Shown: in pieces, positions 25,587 through 34,299 of the stretch | Layout: each line of letters starts with the position of its first letter | Position numbering within the stretch: position 1 is the stretch's first letter | NCBI GenBank assembly: GCA_002704825.1 | Contig: PAIY01000166.1 | Span: 1-62,878 of the forward strand | Length of the DNA stretch: 62,878 bases | Source of the DNA: Phycisphaeraceae bacterium | GTDB taxonomy: Bacteria; Planctomycetota; Phycisphaerae; Phycisphaerales; Phycisphaeraceae | Direction: 5' to 3' | Position numbers and translations under genes: made by a program | The notes under the pieces: model-generated | Database searches by the model: none | Seen by the model: only the letters and a program-made list of their open reading frames with translations | Told to the model about the DNA's origin: nothing

Positions 25587-26479
25587 TCCCGCTGACTTTG
25601 GTAACTGGATTTCTGGGGACGGGCAAGACCACGCTGCTGAAGCAGATCATTGCAAAAAACAGCGACAAAAAGCTGATCTATGTCGTCAATGAATTCGGCA
25701 CACTCGACATTGATGGGCAGCTGCTACCCCCCGATGCCGATGTCGTACCGATCCCCGGCGGGTCTATCTTTTGCAAGTGTCTGACTGCGACTTTCATTGA
25801 ACAACTCCAAAAGCTTCACGAGCGTTACGTTCTTGAACCCTACGACGGCGTGGTCATTGAAGCCAGTGGCATGGCCAATCCCATGGTGATCCGGCGCATG
25901 CTCCAGGAGACCCGGCTTGATACCGTCTTCACGCTTAACCAGGTGATCACCGTAACGGACCCGGTGAGTTTGCTGAAGTTGCTTAAAACGCTACCCAACA
26001 TTCACGATCAAATTGCCAGCGCCGATGTCATTCTGCTTAACAAGACGGATATCGCGGATAACGATTTGTTACTGCATGCACATGATGCAATCACCGCGAT
26101 CAATCCCAAGGCAACGGTGCATCACACGGTGAATTGTGACATGCCCATCGACTTGTTCGCTTCCCAGAGTGCGATCCCTCTGGCTGGTGAGTATGCCAAG
26201 TGCCGCGATCCGCATTACATGAAAATGACCCTTCGCATCTCCGACAAACCGTCACGCACTCGACTGCTCAACACGTTGCATCTGGCAAGCGAGAAACTCT
26301 ACCGTGCCAAGGGTTGGGTGGCCTGTGCTGAGGGGCCGACGTATGTGGATGTCGCCTCGGGACAAATCAATGTCTATCCTGTGGAGCGGATGGTTGGAGA
26401 TACTTCTGCCATCGTCATCATCGGAGATGGTCAAGCTGCACAAACATTGGAGCATCAGCTTTGTAGTTTGGCATGTTAA
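25583..26479 (+). CDS. CobW/COG0523-family GTPase, putative metal chaperone
   Basis: A 298-residue GTPase. Motifs: Walker A GFLGTGKTT near the N-terminus, switch-like VNEFG, the family's metal motif as G-G-S-I-F-C-K-C (a C-x-C form rather than the common C-x-C-C), VVIEASGMANP, and base-recognition NKTD. The C-terminal CobW_C region follows. The ATG at 25583 overlaps the preceding stop (ATGA), so it is translationally coupled to the MtaA-like gene. COG0523 proteins deliver Zn, Co or Fe to target enzymes; in this operon zinc for the methyltransferase or cobalt for the corrinoid are the likely jobs (inference). Convergent with the next gene, 9 bases apart. Confidence 0.9.
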   Translation: MIPLTLVTGFLGTGKTTLLKQIIAKNSDKKLIYVVNEFGTLDIDGQLLPPDADVVPIPGGSIFCKCLTATFIEQLQKLHERYVLEPYDGVVIEASGMANPMVIRRMLQETRLDTVFTLNQVITVTDPVSLLKLLKTLPNIHDQIASADVILLNKTDIADNDLLLHAHDAITAINPKATVHHTVNCDMPIDLFASQSAIPLAGEYAKCRDPHYMKMTLRISDKPSRTRLLNTLHLASEKLYRAKGWVACAEGPTYVDVASGQINVYPVERMVGDTSAIVIIGDGQAAQTLEHQLCSLAC

Positions 26480-26488
26480 ACAAGCGGA

Positions 26489-27553
26489 TCACCGGTTGTG
26501 ACAAGCCACGCGTCCATGCAACTTTCGCCCTTGATTGACAGCCTTTTTCGCCCATGTCGGATCAAAGCCAATGATTTTGATATCCTGATCCACCGTGTGC
26601 TGATAGATCGTCTCCATGTCGTTAAGATGCGGTTGAGACATATTGATGGCTGTTAATCCATCGTTTTTCATCTCTCCCATGAGTTGGATAAAGTGATCAC
26701 CTCGGCCACAGAAATGGATCATCCCTCCGCCGAGTTCACGCAAGCAGCGTGCTTCACGATCACGAATAAACTCCTCGTAAATCTGAGGCGAAAGGTTCAT
26801 CAAGGAATCATCCCGAAGAACAATTGTACCCGGGTGTTTCAGTCCCCAATGCACATTGGTTTGACCCGGCTTGACCATCTCAAACCATTTACTCATGAAT
26901 GCCAGGTAATGCTCCGTCATCAGTTCCAGAAAATCATGAACCAACTGGGATGAATCGTAAAATGCCAGGAAAATCTCACTACCCCAGGCCAACTCCGCGT
27001 TGTCCATCGGACCCTGTGCGTCAGGATGATACAGTGACACCCATCGACCGAGCACCGGCCAACGATCCATGATCTCAAGGAACAATTCGGCTGTGTCCCA
27101 CACCGCTTGCCCCTGCCCCGTCCGTAAGTTCGGCACGCCTTGCTCGATGACACGTCGAATGGCATCTTCGCTGCCTAACGCCATCGTGGTCGGTGTGTTG
27201 TTCTGTCCTTCGGGCATCTCAACAACCTGACACCCCAACTGACTGGTCATGATCGAAACACCGTAGTTACAGCGGACATTCAGCAGAAAATTAGCACCAC
27301 TGGCCAACACATCCGACACCGCCTTGAACTGACTCATGGCCATCAACTGCGGATCATGCAGTGTCTGATTCACAGGAATCTGCGGCCAATCCACTTTGGA
27401 TGCTGAAGTGACACGTTGGCAAGGAAAGAATATTTCCTCATCAATCTGACCCTCTACAAACGCATCCCACGAAGCGTGTATCGCTGCTTCATGCTCTTCA
27501 TCAATCCGACTTGCCAGATCATCCAGACAGCGACATAACGACTCATCCATCAA
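26489..27553 (-). CDS. UroD-fold (methyltransferase superfamily) protein, cassette C
   Basis: A 354-residue UroD-fold protein. It keeps the H-x-C zinc motif (MIHFCGRGDHF), and ends with a Cys close to the C-terminus (RVACHNR) that could supply the third thiolate; the usual GC-xxP-xxTPxENL element is absent and the protein stops early relative to MtaA. It follows the PhyH oxygenase gene after 6 bases on the minus strand. Among the window's UroD-fold proteins it forms its own branch by eye. It is a good candidate for a real zinc-dependent methyltransferase feeding the carrier protein. Confidence 0.8.
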   Translation of the reverse strand: MMDESLCRCLDDLASRIDEEHEAAIHASWDAFVEGQIDEEIFFPCQRVTSASKVDWPQIPVNQTLHDPQLMAMSQFKAVSDVLASGANFLLNVRCNYGVSIMTSQLGCQVVEMPEGQNNTPTTMALGSEDAIRRVIEQGVPNLRTGQGQAVWDTAELFLEIMDRWPVLGRWVSLYHPDAQGPMDNAELAWGSEIFLAFYDSSQLVHDFLELMTEHYLAFMSKWFEMVKPGQTNVHWGLKHPGTIVLRDDSLMNLSPQIYEEFIRDREARCLRELGGGMIHFCGRGDHFIQLMGEMKNDGLTAINMSQPHLNDMETIYQHTVDQDIKIIGFDPTWAKKAVNQGRKLHGRVACHNR

Positions 27554-27559
27554 CTCATC

Positions 27560-28351
27560 TCATTTCTCTGCGGGACCCAGTACATCGACAGGCGGCGTGG
27601 CAAAACGCGGCGAGTCGACCAGTAACTTCCATTGATCGTCACTGCGATCAAACCATTTCACATCATCGCGGTGATACTGCAAAGCATAGGCCACGCGCGG
27701 TTGATCCGTCACGTTCTGCCCTGAACCATGCACAGTCCAACGCGTAAAGGCAATCGCATCGCCAGCACGCATCCGGATCGGCAAACACGTTAGCGGATCG
27801 ACATCCAACTGCTGATGCGTATCACCATCATCACTGTTGCGGGACTGAAGCTGCCCCTGTTGATGCGAGCGCGGGACTACCTGCAGGCAGCCATTCTCCG
27901 GCGTCATGTCCACCAGCGCAACCCAGATGTTCATCGACCCTACCGCCGGTTCATGCTGAGTGTAATTGTTGTCCTGATGAAAATGAAACATACCACCGCC
28001 ACCGGCAGACTTCACCGCGGTAAACGGTAAATACACCCGCGCATCACCTTCAAGCAATCGACTGGCAATCGCCTTGACAGCAGGTCCATTGATCAGATCA
28101 TCCAATCGTGAGTTGGCTAAATATTGACTGCACTGCCGGAGTTTATCAGCCGGGGTGCTGGCCGATGCGAGCATCTGTCGCGTGACACCATTGGCATCAA
28201 GCACATCAAAAATCTCCTGCCGTAAACCCGCAACCGCATCACTGGCGATCAAGCCCGGCAGGCAGAGATAACCTTCGCTTTTGTAAAATGCAACTTCCCC
28301 ATCCGTGATGGTTAATTTGTTAATCAATGATGTCTGCGTGGCGGTATTCAT
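27560..28351 (-). CDS. PhyH-type Fe(II)/2-oxoglutarate oxygenase, cassette C
   Basis: A 263-residue phytanoyl-CoA dioxygenase-family protein. Iron ligands are H-Q-D in FHFHQDNNYTQH and the distal His in WTVHGSGQN; the cosubstrate Arg follows in QPRVAYALQYH. The core signature TPENGCLQVVPRSH is present. The Met at 28351 is chosen over 28366 because AAGGAGATTGGT directly precedes it; the upstream ATG overlaps that ribosome site. First gene of a two-gene minus-strand unit, 70 bases from its divergent AraC gene. Confidence 0.9.
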   Translation of the reverse strand: MNTATQTSLINKLTITDGEVAFYKSEGYLCLPGLIASDAVAGLRQEIFDVLDANGVTRQMLASASTPADKLRQCSQYLANSRLDDLINGPAVKAIASRLLEGDARVYLPFTAVKSAGGGGMFHFHQDNNYTQHEPAVGSMNIWVALVDMTPENGCLQVVPRSHQQGQLQSRNSDDGDTHQQLDVDPLTCLPIRMRAGDAIAFTRWTVHGSGQNVTDQPRVAYALQYHRDDVKWFDRSDDQWKLLVDSPRFATPPVDVLGPAEK

Positions 28352-28421
28352 ACCAATCTCCTTCAAATGTACGTTTCCATGAGGTATGACATAACTATCT
28401 GCAATTCAAGACCAGAAAACA

Positions 28422-29237
28422 ATGGACGAAGCACACGCGTTTTTGCATAATATGTCCACCATGCTTCAAGAACTCACCCTGCTACATGCTGACCACCGAC
28501 CACGTTGTATCGCATCTGTGGACAAGGCCTTTTCGTATCACACCATTCAGTTGATGACACGCGGAGCTGTGGAGTTGTTTTATGATGAGAAGCTATTTTT
28601 GTTGCAGGGCAATTGCTGTTGGCCTTGTCATCCCGGACCGCATATTCGGTTTCATGAATACCCCACAGGCAAGTCCTGGGAGCATCGCTACATTGCCTTC
28701 ACTGGACCCTTAACCCGACGATGGGATGCTGAGGGCTTGCTACTGAGTGAACCGATGCAGCTTGATGACGAGACAGCGAATGTAGTTGCACAGAAGTTTG
28801 ACCAGATGCTCAAGCAGATGAATCGCCCCGGCCGCTGGGGACAGGCTCATGCGGTCAACCTGCTTGAATCGATCCTGCTTCAACTGGCGGAAAGCCGAAC
28901 GACCACTGCACCGAACCTGCCACCGTGGCTTAATACGGTTTTTACTCAGCTTGCCAAACTGGATCAGGAACCGGACTACGGCAGACTCGCATCAACATTG
29001 CATCTCTCGTTAACCACGTTACGACGACGTTTCCGACAAGCCACCGGCACGACCTTGCATCAATACCGCCTGGACCTGTTGGTCACTGAAGCGAGAAAAC
29101 GCCTTGGCTCAACTGATCAACCCATAAAGCAGATTGCTGATGAACTGGGGTACCAGGATGTCTACTACTTCACGCGACAATTCACGCAGGCTGTGGGTAT
29201 CAGTCCCGCACGGTTTCGACGTTCAAGACAAACTTGA
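28422..29237 (+). CDS. AraC-family regulator of cassette C
   Basis: A 271-residue regulator with N-terminal cupin (HTIQLMTRGAVELFYDEK, HPGPHIRFHEYP) and C-terminal AraC domain (GRLASTLHLSLTTLRRRFRQATG, ending YYFTRQFTQAVGISPARFRRS). No obvious ribosome site precedes the ATG at 28422. It is divergent from the oxygenase-UroD pair at 26489-28351 with only 70 bases between, so one short region must hold both promoters and its binding sites. Confidence 0.88.
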   Translation: MDEAHAFLHNMSTMLQELTLLHADHRPRCIASVDKAFSYHTIQLMTRGAVELFYDEKLFLLQGNCCWPCHPGPHIRFHEYPTGKSWEHRYIAFTGPLTRRWDAEGLLLSEPMQLDDETANVVAQKFDQMLKQMNRPGRWGQAHAVNLLESILLQLAESRTTTAPNLPPWLNTVFTQLAKLDQEPDYGRLASTLHLSLTTLRRRFRQATGTTLHQYRLDLLVTEARKRLGSTDQPIKQIADELGYQDVYYFTRQFTQAVGISPARFRRSRQT

Positions 29238-29266
29238 GCCTTCTCATTGACAAAAAGTAATGCGAC

Positions 29267-30424
29267 TCACTGGTCGTACTTGCCAAACTCGAGGGTTGCC
29301 TGATACATTGCTTCCAGATTCTCAAGCGGGCAATTCGGCGGCAGGTTGTTGCCTTCACGCATGATGAAGCGACCGCCACGCATCACACCGGTTTGCAGAA
29401 TATCACGAGTACGCTGATAGACTTCATCGGCAGTACCGTTCATGAGTTTAGCCACTTCAACGCCGCCTAGAATCTCCACATCGTCTCCGAGTTGATTGCG
29501 TAACTGGCCAAAATTCACGGGAAAACCCGTGTCAAAACTCGTCACGCCAAGTTCACGATGAATCAGGGAAAAATGCCGCGTTACATCACCACAGAGATGC
29601 ATACAGCGGGGACGATCAGATGAGACTGCTTCATAAAACATGCGATGGATTGGCAGGACCTGCTGTTCGTACATCTGCGTGCTTAGCATGGCCACCGAGT
29701 CATCCGCCATCCCGTTGCCATGCCCGATGCGATCGCCCCAATAAGACTCAAAAGCAGCGCGACGATTGATCGCTGCCTGCATGATCCAGCGCATTAATCT
29801 GTCAGCATACGCCGGCTCAATGATCATGTCTTCCATGAACTGAGGACCACGCAGGTTCATCGCAACAGTCACCGGCCCATCCGTCCCGCAAATTGACCAT
29901 GGCATCACCCGAACAGGTCGGCCTTCAAACGTCATGTCCCTGGCAATCTCCATCATCTGACGATTGAAGTCCAGCCAATGCTTGATAAATGGACTCTCCA
30001 ATGGATTGGAAATGTCCTGTTTGAAAATCTCCAATTTGTTTTCGTCGGTCAAACAGACTTTGGTATCAGGTACCTGCTGAGGTAGATAATCGATCGGGGC
30101 TCCGAACATCGCAGCTTCGTAGATGTTATAGATCATCAACTCCACATCCCAGAACTCGGGCAAGCCCGTTGGCTCATCCGTGTAATGATTAAGCACCGTC
30201 CGGCGATACAAGCTATGACGCAACGAAATCTCAATATGCAGCTTCGGATCTTCTGTAACTTGCTGGAAGGTGAATCCCTCGGGGTTCCACTGTTCATTAA
30301 GCAGAACAACACGAGGGTTGGTGTACAACCTGACCGGAACGCGTGTGGGCTTACGATCCTGATAAGCCTTCCAGATCAGTGCTTTTTCGTCATTGTTCAA
30401 TCGATTGGTGGTACTTGTGGGCAT
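29267..30424 (-). CDS. UroD-fold (methyltransferase superfamily) protein, cassette D
   Basis: A 385-residue UroD-fold protein. It keeps H-x-C (CMHLCGDVTRHF) but the third zinc ligand position reads Asn (REGNNLPPNCPLENL, where MtaA has GC), so the metal site is altered; a Cys lies four residues further on and might compensate. The PLENL element is retained. The gene follows the oxygenase gene after 15 bases on the minus strand. Possible methyltransferase; substrate unknown. Confidence 0.8.
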   Translation of the reverse strand: MPTSTTNRLNNDEKALIWKAYQDRKPTRVPVRLYTNPRVVLLNEQWNPEGFTFQQVTEDPKLHIEISLRHSLYRRTVLNHYTDEPTGLPEFWDVELMIYNIYEAAMFGAPIDYLPQQVPDTKVCLTDENKLEIFKQDISNPLESPFIKHWLDFNRQMMEIARDMTFEGRPVRVMPWSICGTDGPVTVAMNLRGPQFMEDMIIEPAYADRLMRWIMQAAINRRAAFESYWGDRIGHGNGMADDSVAMLSTQMYEQQVLPIHRMFYEAVSSDRPRCMHLCGDVTRHFSLIHRELGVTSFDTGFPVNFGQLRNQLGDDVEILGGVEVAKLMNGTADEVYQRTRDILQTGVMRGGRFIMREGNNLPPNCPLENLEAMYQATLEFGKYDQ

Positions 30425-30439
30425 GTGTTTACTTTCAGA

Positions 30440-31237
30440 TCAAGTCTTATCAGATGCTGCCATCGCACGCTGCTCTCGGGCAGTGCGTTTGGCTTCGTTC
30501 CATGGGAAACGACGAGGTGCGGGATAGGGTTTACTGGGTAGACCAGCCATGATGATCAAAGCGCGTCGCGGCTGGTCACTGCGATTCGGGCCGGCATAGT
30601 GCAGCGTGCGGTTGCCATGGAGTGTCGCTCCGCCTGCAGGAATCGGGCAAGCCACTGCATGGGACGTATCCACCATCGGATCACAAACTTCCAGACCATG
30701 CACGCGAACGTCACCGCCAATGCTTTGATGCTCGACAATGTCGAGTTTGTTGGAACCGGGAATAAACTGCATGCAGCCTGATGCCACGGTGACATCCTGA
30801 AGTGGAATCCAGATACTCACCGATTCGTAAAGCTGCGACGGATCCCAATACGCTTCGTCCTGATGCCAGGGGGTTGGCGCCCCATCCAAGGCCGGTTTGT
30901 TGATGGCATGATCACCGGTGACCTTGGCCTGGGGACCAAGCAATTGCTCAACCACGGCCTGAGCGTTGGCATAAAGCTGCATCTGCTTAAGCTCGGGGGC
31001 ATAGCGTGATGGATTGAGAATTTGCGGCAATTTCGCCTTCACGCCCTCTTCATCACTGCCCCCAAGATCAAACTGATCACCCTTTTCGCGCCCGACCTGT
31101 CGAGCAAAAAGATCATCATAAATCTCACGTATCTGGCTGACTTCTTGAGGACTGGTTAAGGCATCCAAAGCGATAAAGCCATCAATGTGATACCGGGCAA
31201 CTTGCTGCGTGGTCAATACGGGTGCGGGAAATGTCAT
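30440..31237 (-). CDS. PhyH-type Fe(II)/2-oxoglutarate oxygenase, cassette D
   Basis: A 265-residue phytanoyl-CoA dioxygenase-family protein with iron ligands H-Q-D (TPWHQDEAYWDP) and distal His (NRTLHYAGPN), and the cosubstrate Arg in QPRRALIIMAG. The core reads VASGCMQFIPGSN. The Met at 31237 follows CAGGAGAATCATC, the best ribosome site; the open frame extends to 31282. It is the first gene of a two-gene minus-strand unit divergent from the AraC gene at 31379. By motif it resembles the oxygenase of cassette H (TPWHxDExYW), hinting at related substrates. Confidence 0.9.
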   Translation of the reverse strand: MTFPAPVLTTQQVARYHIDGFIALDALTSPQEVSQIREIYDDLFARQVGREKGDQFDLGGSDEEGVKAKLPQILNPSRYAPELKQMQLYANAQAVVEQLLGPQAKVTGDHAINKPALDGAPTPWHQDEAYWDPSQLYESVSIWIPLQDVTVASGCMQFIPGSNKLDIVEHQSIGGDVRVHGLEVCDPMVDTSHAVACPIPAGGATLHGNRTLHYAGPNRSDQPRRALIIMAGLPSKPYPAPRRFPWNEAKRTAREQRAMAASDKT

Positions 31238-31290
31238 GATGATTCTCCTGTGTTCATGAGGTGAGATGACTTTATCACTCACACAGGAGC

Positions 31291-31319
31291 TTGGCGTTCA
31301 CGCTACTTGATCGTAGAAT
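31291..31319 (+). promoter_or_regulatory. Promoter for the AraC gene of cassette D
   Basis: TTGGCG (31291-31296), a 17-base spacer and TAGAAT (31314-31319) form a good sigma-70-like promoter, leaving a leader of about 55 bases before the ATG at 31379. TAGAAT also precedes the AraC genes of cassettes F and H and the Fur-family gene (48895-48900), so it may be the usual -10 form in this genome. Confidence 0.5.
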
Positions 31320-31378
31320 ATTGAACATCGTGCTCCAAACCCCAATCGCCTGTCAACAGACCACAATTACAACCTGCC

Positions 31379-32257
31379 ATGCGAAAACTCCAACGACATG
31401 CCTACGAAGGAAAAGAATTGGGTCTGAGTGAATTGCGTATGTTCGGTTGGGCGTCCACACCGCGTGCAGCAGACCTTGGGCTCAAACGGCATACACACAA
31501 GAACGCTTACGAAATCTGTCTGATTGATAGGGGGAGTGTGCAATGGTGGGTTGGTCATGCGATATATCAACTCAATCGGGGGGACATATATATCACGCGC
31601 CCGGATGAACCGCATGGCGGGATTGATGAAGTGATGCACCCATGCACGCTGTATTGGCTGATTTTGCCGGTCCCTGCCCAATCAAACTCATTGCCGGGTC
31701 TTACCTGCAAACAGACGCGTGCCCTTTTTTCCGAACTTGAACAGATGACGCAGCGGACTTTTGCCAGTTCGGTCTTGCTGCAAAGTCACTTCAGGCAGAT
31801 GCATGTCGAACTTCAGGATCAATCGGATTTCCAACCTGCTGGACGTCGGGCGGTCTTGCATCAGTTACTCATTCAACTGCTCAGGGATCACGCGCAGGCC
31901 ATCGCACATCCGAATCACCGTCAACGCTCCAAAGTCATTGCCAATGCCATGCAATGGATGTCGGATCACCTTGATGAAGATCAGAGCATTGAAGACATCG
32001 CCAGCCAAGTCGGGTTGGGGGTCAGTCGATTTCACGAACGTTTTCTTGCTGAGGTCGGACTCACCCCAGCGGAGTACCGCATGCATCTGCGTGTCCGCCA
32101 AGCTCAACAATTACTGCGAAACACGGGACAAACCATCACGCAGATCAGCTTTGACCTGGGCTTTTCATCCAGTCAATACTTCGCAACCGTGTTCAAGAAA
32201 ATCGTGGGGATGACGCCGGGACAATATCGACAAACACAACCGCTCCCCTGGCAGTAG
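31379..32257 (+). CDS. AraC-family regulator of cassette D
   Basis: A 292-residue regulator. The N-terminal cupin has HTHKNAYEICLIDRGSVQWWVG and LNRGDIYITRPDEPHGG; the C-terminal AraC domain reads SIEDIASQVGLGVSRFHERFLAEVGLTPAEYR and closes with QYFATVFKKIVGMTPGQYRQ. No ribosome site is evident before 31379. Divergent from the oxygenase-UroD unit at 29267-31237; convergent, after a 157-base gap, with the AraC gene of cassette E. That gap holds a 7-bp hairpin with a GCAA loop at 32344-32361 but no T-tract. Confidence 0.88.
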   Translation: MRKLQRHAYEGKELGLSELRMFGWASTPRAADLGLKRHTHKNAYEICLIDRGSVQWWVGHAIYQLNRGDIYITRPDEPHGGIDEVMHPCTLYWLILPVPAQSNSLPGLTCKQTRALFSELEQMTQRTFASSVLLQSHFRQMHVELQDQSDFQPAGRRAVLHQLLIQLLRDHAQAIAHPNHRQRSKVIANAMQWMSDHLDEDQSIEDIASQVGLGVSRFHERFLAEVGLTPAEYRMHLRVRQAQQLLRNTGQTITQISFDLGFSSSQYFATVFKKIVGMTPGQYRQTQPLPWQ

Positions 32258-32414
32258 CCAGAGCATTGCGAATCCAATTGTAGCGGGTTTGTCGCCAGCG
32301 AATGAGGCTTTGCCAGGGAGATTGAAGCAGACGATGCGAGCATTGTCGATGCAAATCGACACGGTCAAAGACACATACAGCAAGACAAAACGCGTCATAT
32401 GGATTGGCAACGCG

Positions 32415-33266
32415 CTACTGCCCAACACCGTCCATTTGTCTGCGAAACGCGCGTGGGGATTGGCCGACGTAGCTTTCAAAGGCATGATAGAACTGACTGG
32501 TGCTGCCAAAGCCACATTCATAAACCACATCCAGAATCGGCATGTCCGTGGTGATCAACAGTCGTCTGGCTTCGGCAATGCGTTGCTGGGTGAGATACTG
32601 GATCATGGTCATGTTCAGGTGCTTGCGGAATAGACGCATGGCATAGTTGGGATGCAGGCTGACATGCTCTGCGACATCTTCCACGCTGATGGTTTGGCGG
32701 TAATGCGAGGAGAGAAAGTCTGCCATCTGTTGCACCGGATCAAGTGCCGACTTGTCTTTGAGACGCTGACCTTTTCGACGTGATTTTTTAGCGATGGATT
32801 GGTTTGCCAGAAAGAACCGACGGAGTCTGGCTTCGACTTCCAGGGCTGCGATGTGATGCCACTGCATATCGCTTAGACTCAGATACTCATGCCAGCGTTT
32901 GAAAGACGAATCGTCTTGATTTTCAGGCTGAATGTCACTGACCATCTGGCCTGAGAGGAGCATCGTCATCAAGCCCGAAGAACAATCACACTGCCAAAGC
33001 CAATCCAACGGCAAGGTCATCCATGCCATCCGCGCCTCAGGCGACTGCCGGACAATCAGATGCGGTATCGCCGCCCAGAACAACGTCATGTGACCGACCG
33101 CAAGGGACACCATCCGCCCGCCATGCAGATAAACCACTTCACCGTTTAAGACCATATTGATTTCCAGGTCATTGTGTTGATGCGCAAGGGGCATCGAATT
33201 GATCTGACCTCGCCAAACGCGAAAGCCAAGTGGTGGAACATGTGTAACCGGGGCAGTTTGTGACAT
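32415..33266 (-). CDS. AraC-family regulator of cassette E
   Basis: A 283-residue regulator. The N-terminal cupin contains HQHNDLEINMVLNGEVVYLHGGR and a short GHMTLFWAAIPHLI segment; the C-terminal AraC domain is ISVEDVAEHVSLHPNYAMRLFRKHLNMTMIQYLTQ and closes QFYHAFESYVGQSPRAFRRQ. This domain layout is like regulators of the MelR/AraC type. It is divergent from the oxygenase-UroD unit at 33373-35417, 106 bases apart. Confidence 0.87.
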   Translation of the reverse strand: MSQTAPVTHVPPLGFRVWRGQINSMPLAHQHNDLEINMVLNGEVVYLHGGRMVSLAVGHMTLFWAAIPHLIVRQSPEARMAWMTLPLDWLWQCDCSSGLMTMLLSGQMVSDIQPENQDDSSFKRWHEYLSLSDMQWHHIAALEVEARLRRFFLANQSIAKKSRRKGQRLKDKSALDPVQQMADFLSSHYRQTISVEDVAEHVSLHPNYAMRLFRKHLNMTMIQYLTQQRIAEARRLLITTDMPILDVVYECGFGSTSQFYHAFESYVGQSPRAFRRQMDGVGQ

Positions 33267-33372
33267 AAGGTTAGGATACCGGAATAAATAGGATCAATTC
33301 AAGACGTTTTGCCGGTTTTTCATGTCTATGCTGATATCACCTCATAAATCAGACCCGTTAAAGGAACTCACC

Positions 33373-34299
33373 ATGACCACAACGACCGCCACGACCTACC
33401 CAACGCAACAAGCCACCGAGGATCAGAAACTCACGGACATGCAGCGATATCTGTTTGACCTGCGCGGGTATCTGGTGCTTGAAAACGCGATTGAACCGGC
33501 ATTGCTTTCAGCACTCAATTCAAAGCTTGATGAATACATCGACATGCAACCGCCACTGGAGCATGGCCAATGGGTCGGGGCGGTGCAGGCTCACACCTTT
33601 GGCGGCGATGACGGGCTGAACCTGCAACAGATTTACGAAGCCGGTACTGCATTCCAACAGCTCATCGATCACCCGAGTTGGTATGCCAGGGTGCTTGAGT
33701 TGATTGGTTCAGAGCACAACTTTGATAACCATCATGGCCCGATGTTCATTGATGAGAATTTTGCTTCGCTGCGTGGGTCCGGCCAAGCCATCGGCATGCA
33801 CAGTGGTAAAGCAGAAGGTTCCACGCGTATTCAATACCGTTTTGAAAACGGCGCATTTCATTGCGCTCAGGTCAACGTGCTCATGGCATTAACCGACATC
33901 GGCCCAGGTGACGGCGGGACCATGCTCATTCCCGGATCACACAAATCCAATCTCCGACATCCACAGCAGGACACCCATGCCATCGCACAAGGCAAGAACA
34001 CCTCCGTCGATGGTGTCGAAGGCGCGATAGAAGTCCACATGAATGCAGGTGATGTGCTGGTGTTTTGCGATGCGACCTGTCATGGCTCAGCACGTCGAAT
34101 CAATGAAGGACTTCGCCGCGTGGTGGTCTATCGCTATGGCCCATCGTGGGGCTTTTTCCGACATCCGTACCGACCCTCCGCGGACTTGCTATCGCAACTG
34201 TCCGAACGACAACGCAAGATCGTCTGGCCTCATGGGACGATTGATCGAACCCCGAACCGCATCCCCGATTACCCCTCGCCAGAAAGAGACATTGTATGA
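33373..34299 (+). CDS. PhyH-family protein with H-x-G in place of H-x-D, cassette E
   Basis: A 308-residue protein of the phytanoyl-CoA dioxygenase family. The jelly-roll core is clear (DGGTMLIPGSHKSN), the distal His is in DATCHGSARR (about residue 237) and an Arg follows in LRRVVVYRYG. At the first iron motif, however, it reads M-H-S-G-K (His143, Gly145), so the carboxylate ligand is missing. In Fe/2-oxoglutarate halogenases this same Asp-to-Gly/Ala change frees a site for halide; alternatively this is a subfamily with a displaced ligand. The ATG at 33373 has AAAGGA upstream. It overlaps the UroD-fold gene by 4 bases. Confidence 0.82.
   Translation: MTTTTATTYPTQQATEDQKLTDMQRYLFDLRGYLVLENAIEPALLSALNSKLDEYIDMQPPLEHGQWVGAVQAHTFGGDDGLNLQQIYEAGTAFQQLIDHPSWYARVLELIGSEHNFDNHHGPMFIDENFASLRGSGQAIGMHSGKAEGSTRIQYRFENGAFHCAQVNVLMALTDIGPGDGGTMLIPGSHKSNLRHPQQDTHAIAQGKNTSVDGVEGAIEVHMNAGDVLVFCDATCHGSARRINEGLRRVVVYRYGPSWGFFRHPYRPSADLLSQLSERQRKIVWPHGTIDRTPNRIPDYPSPERDIV

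Noticed and set aside
31300..32100. Insertion sequences or integrase genes that might explain cassette spread
   Set aside because: No transposase, integrase or terminal inverted repeat was recognised anywhere between the cassettes.
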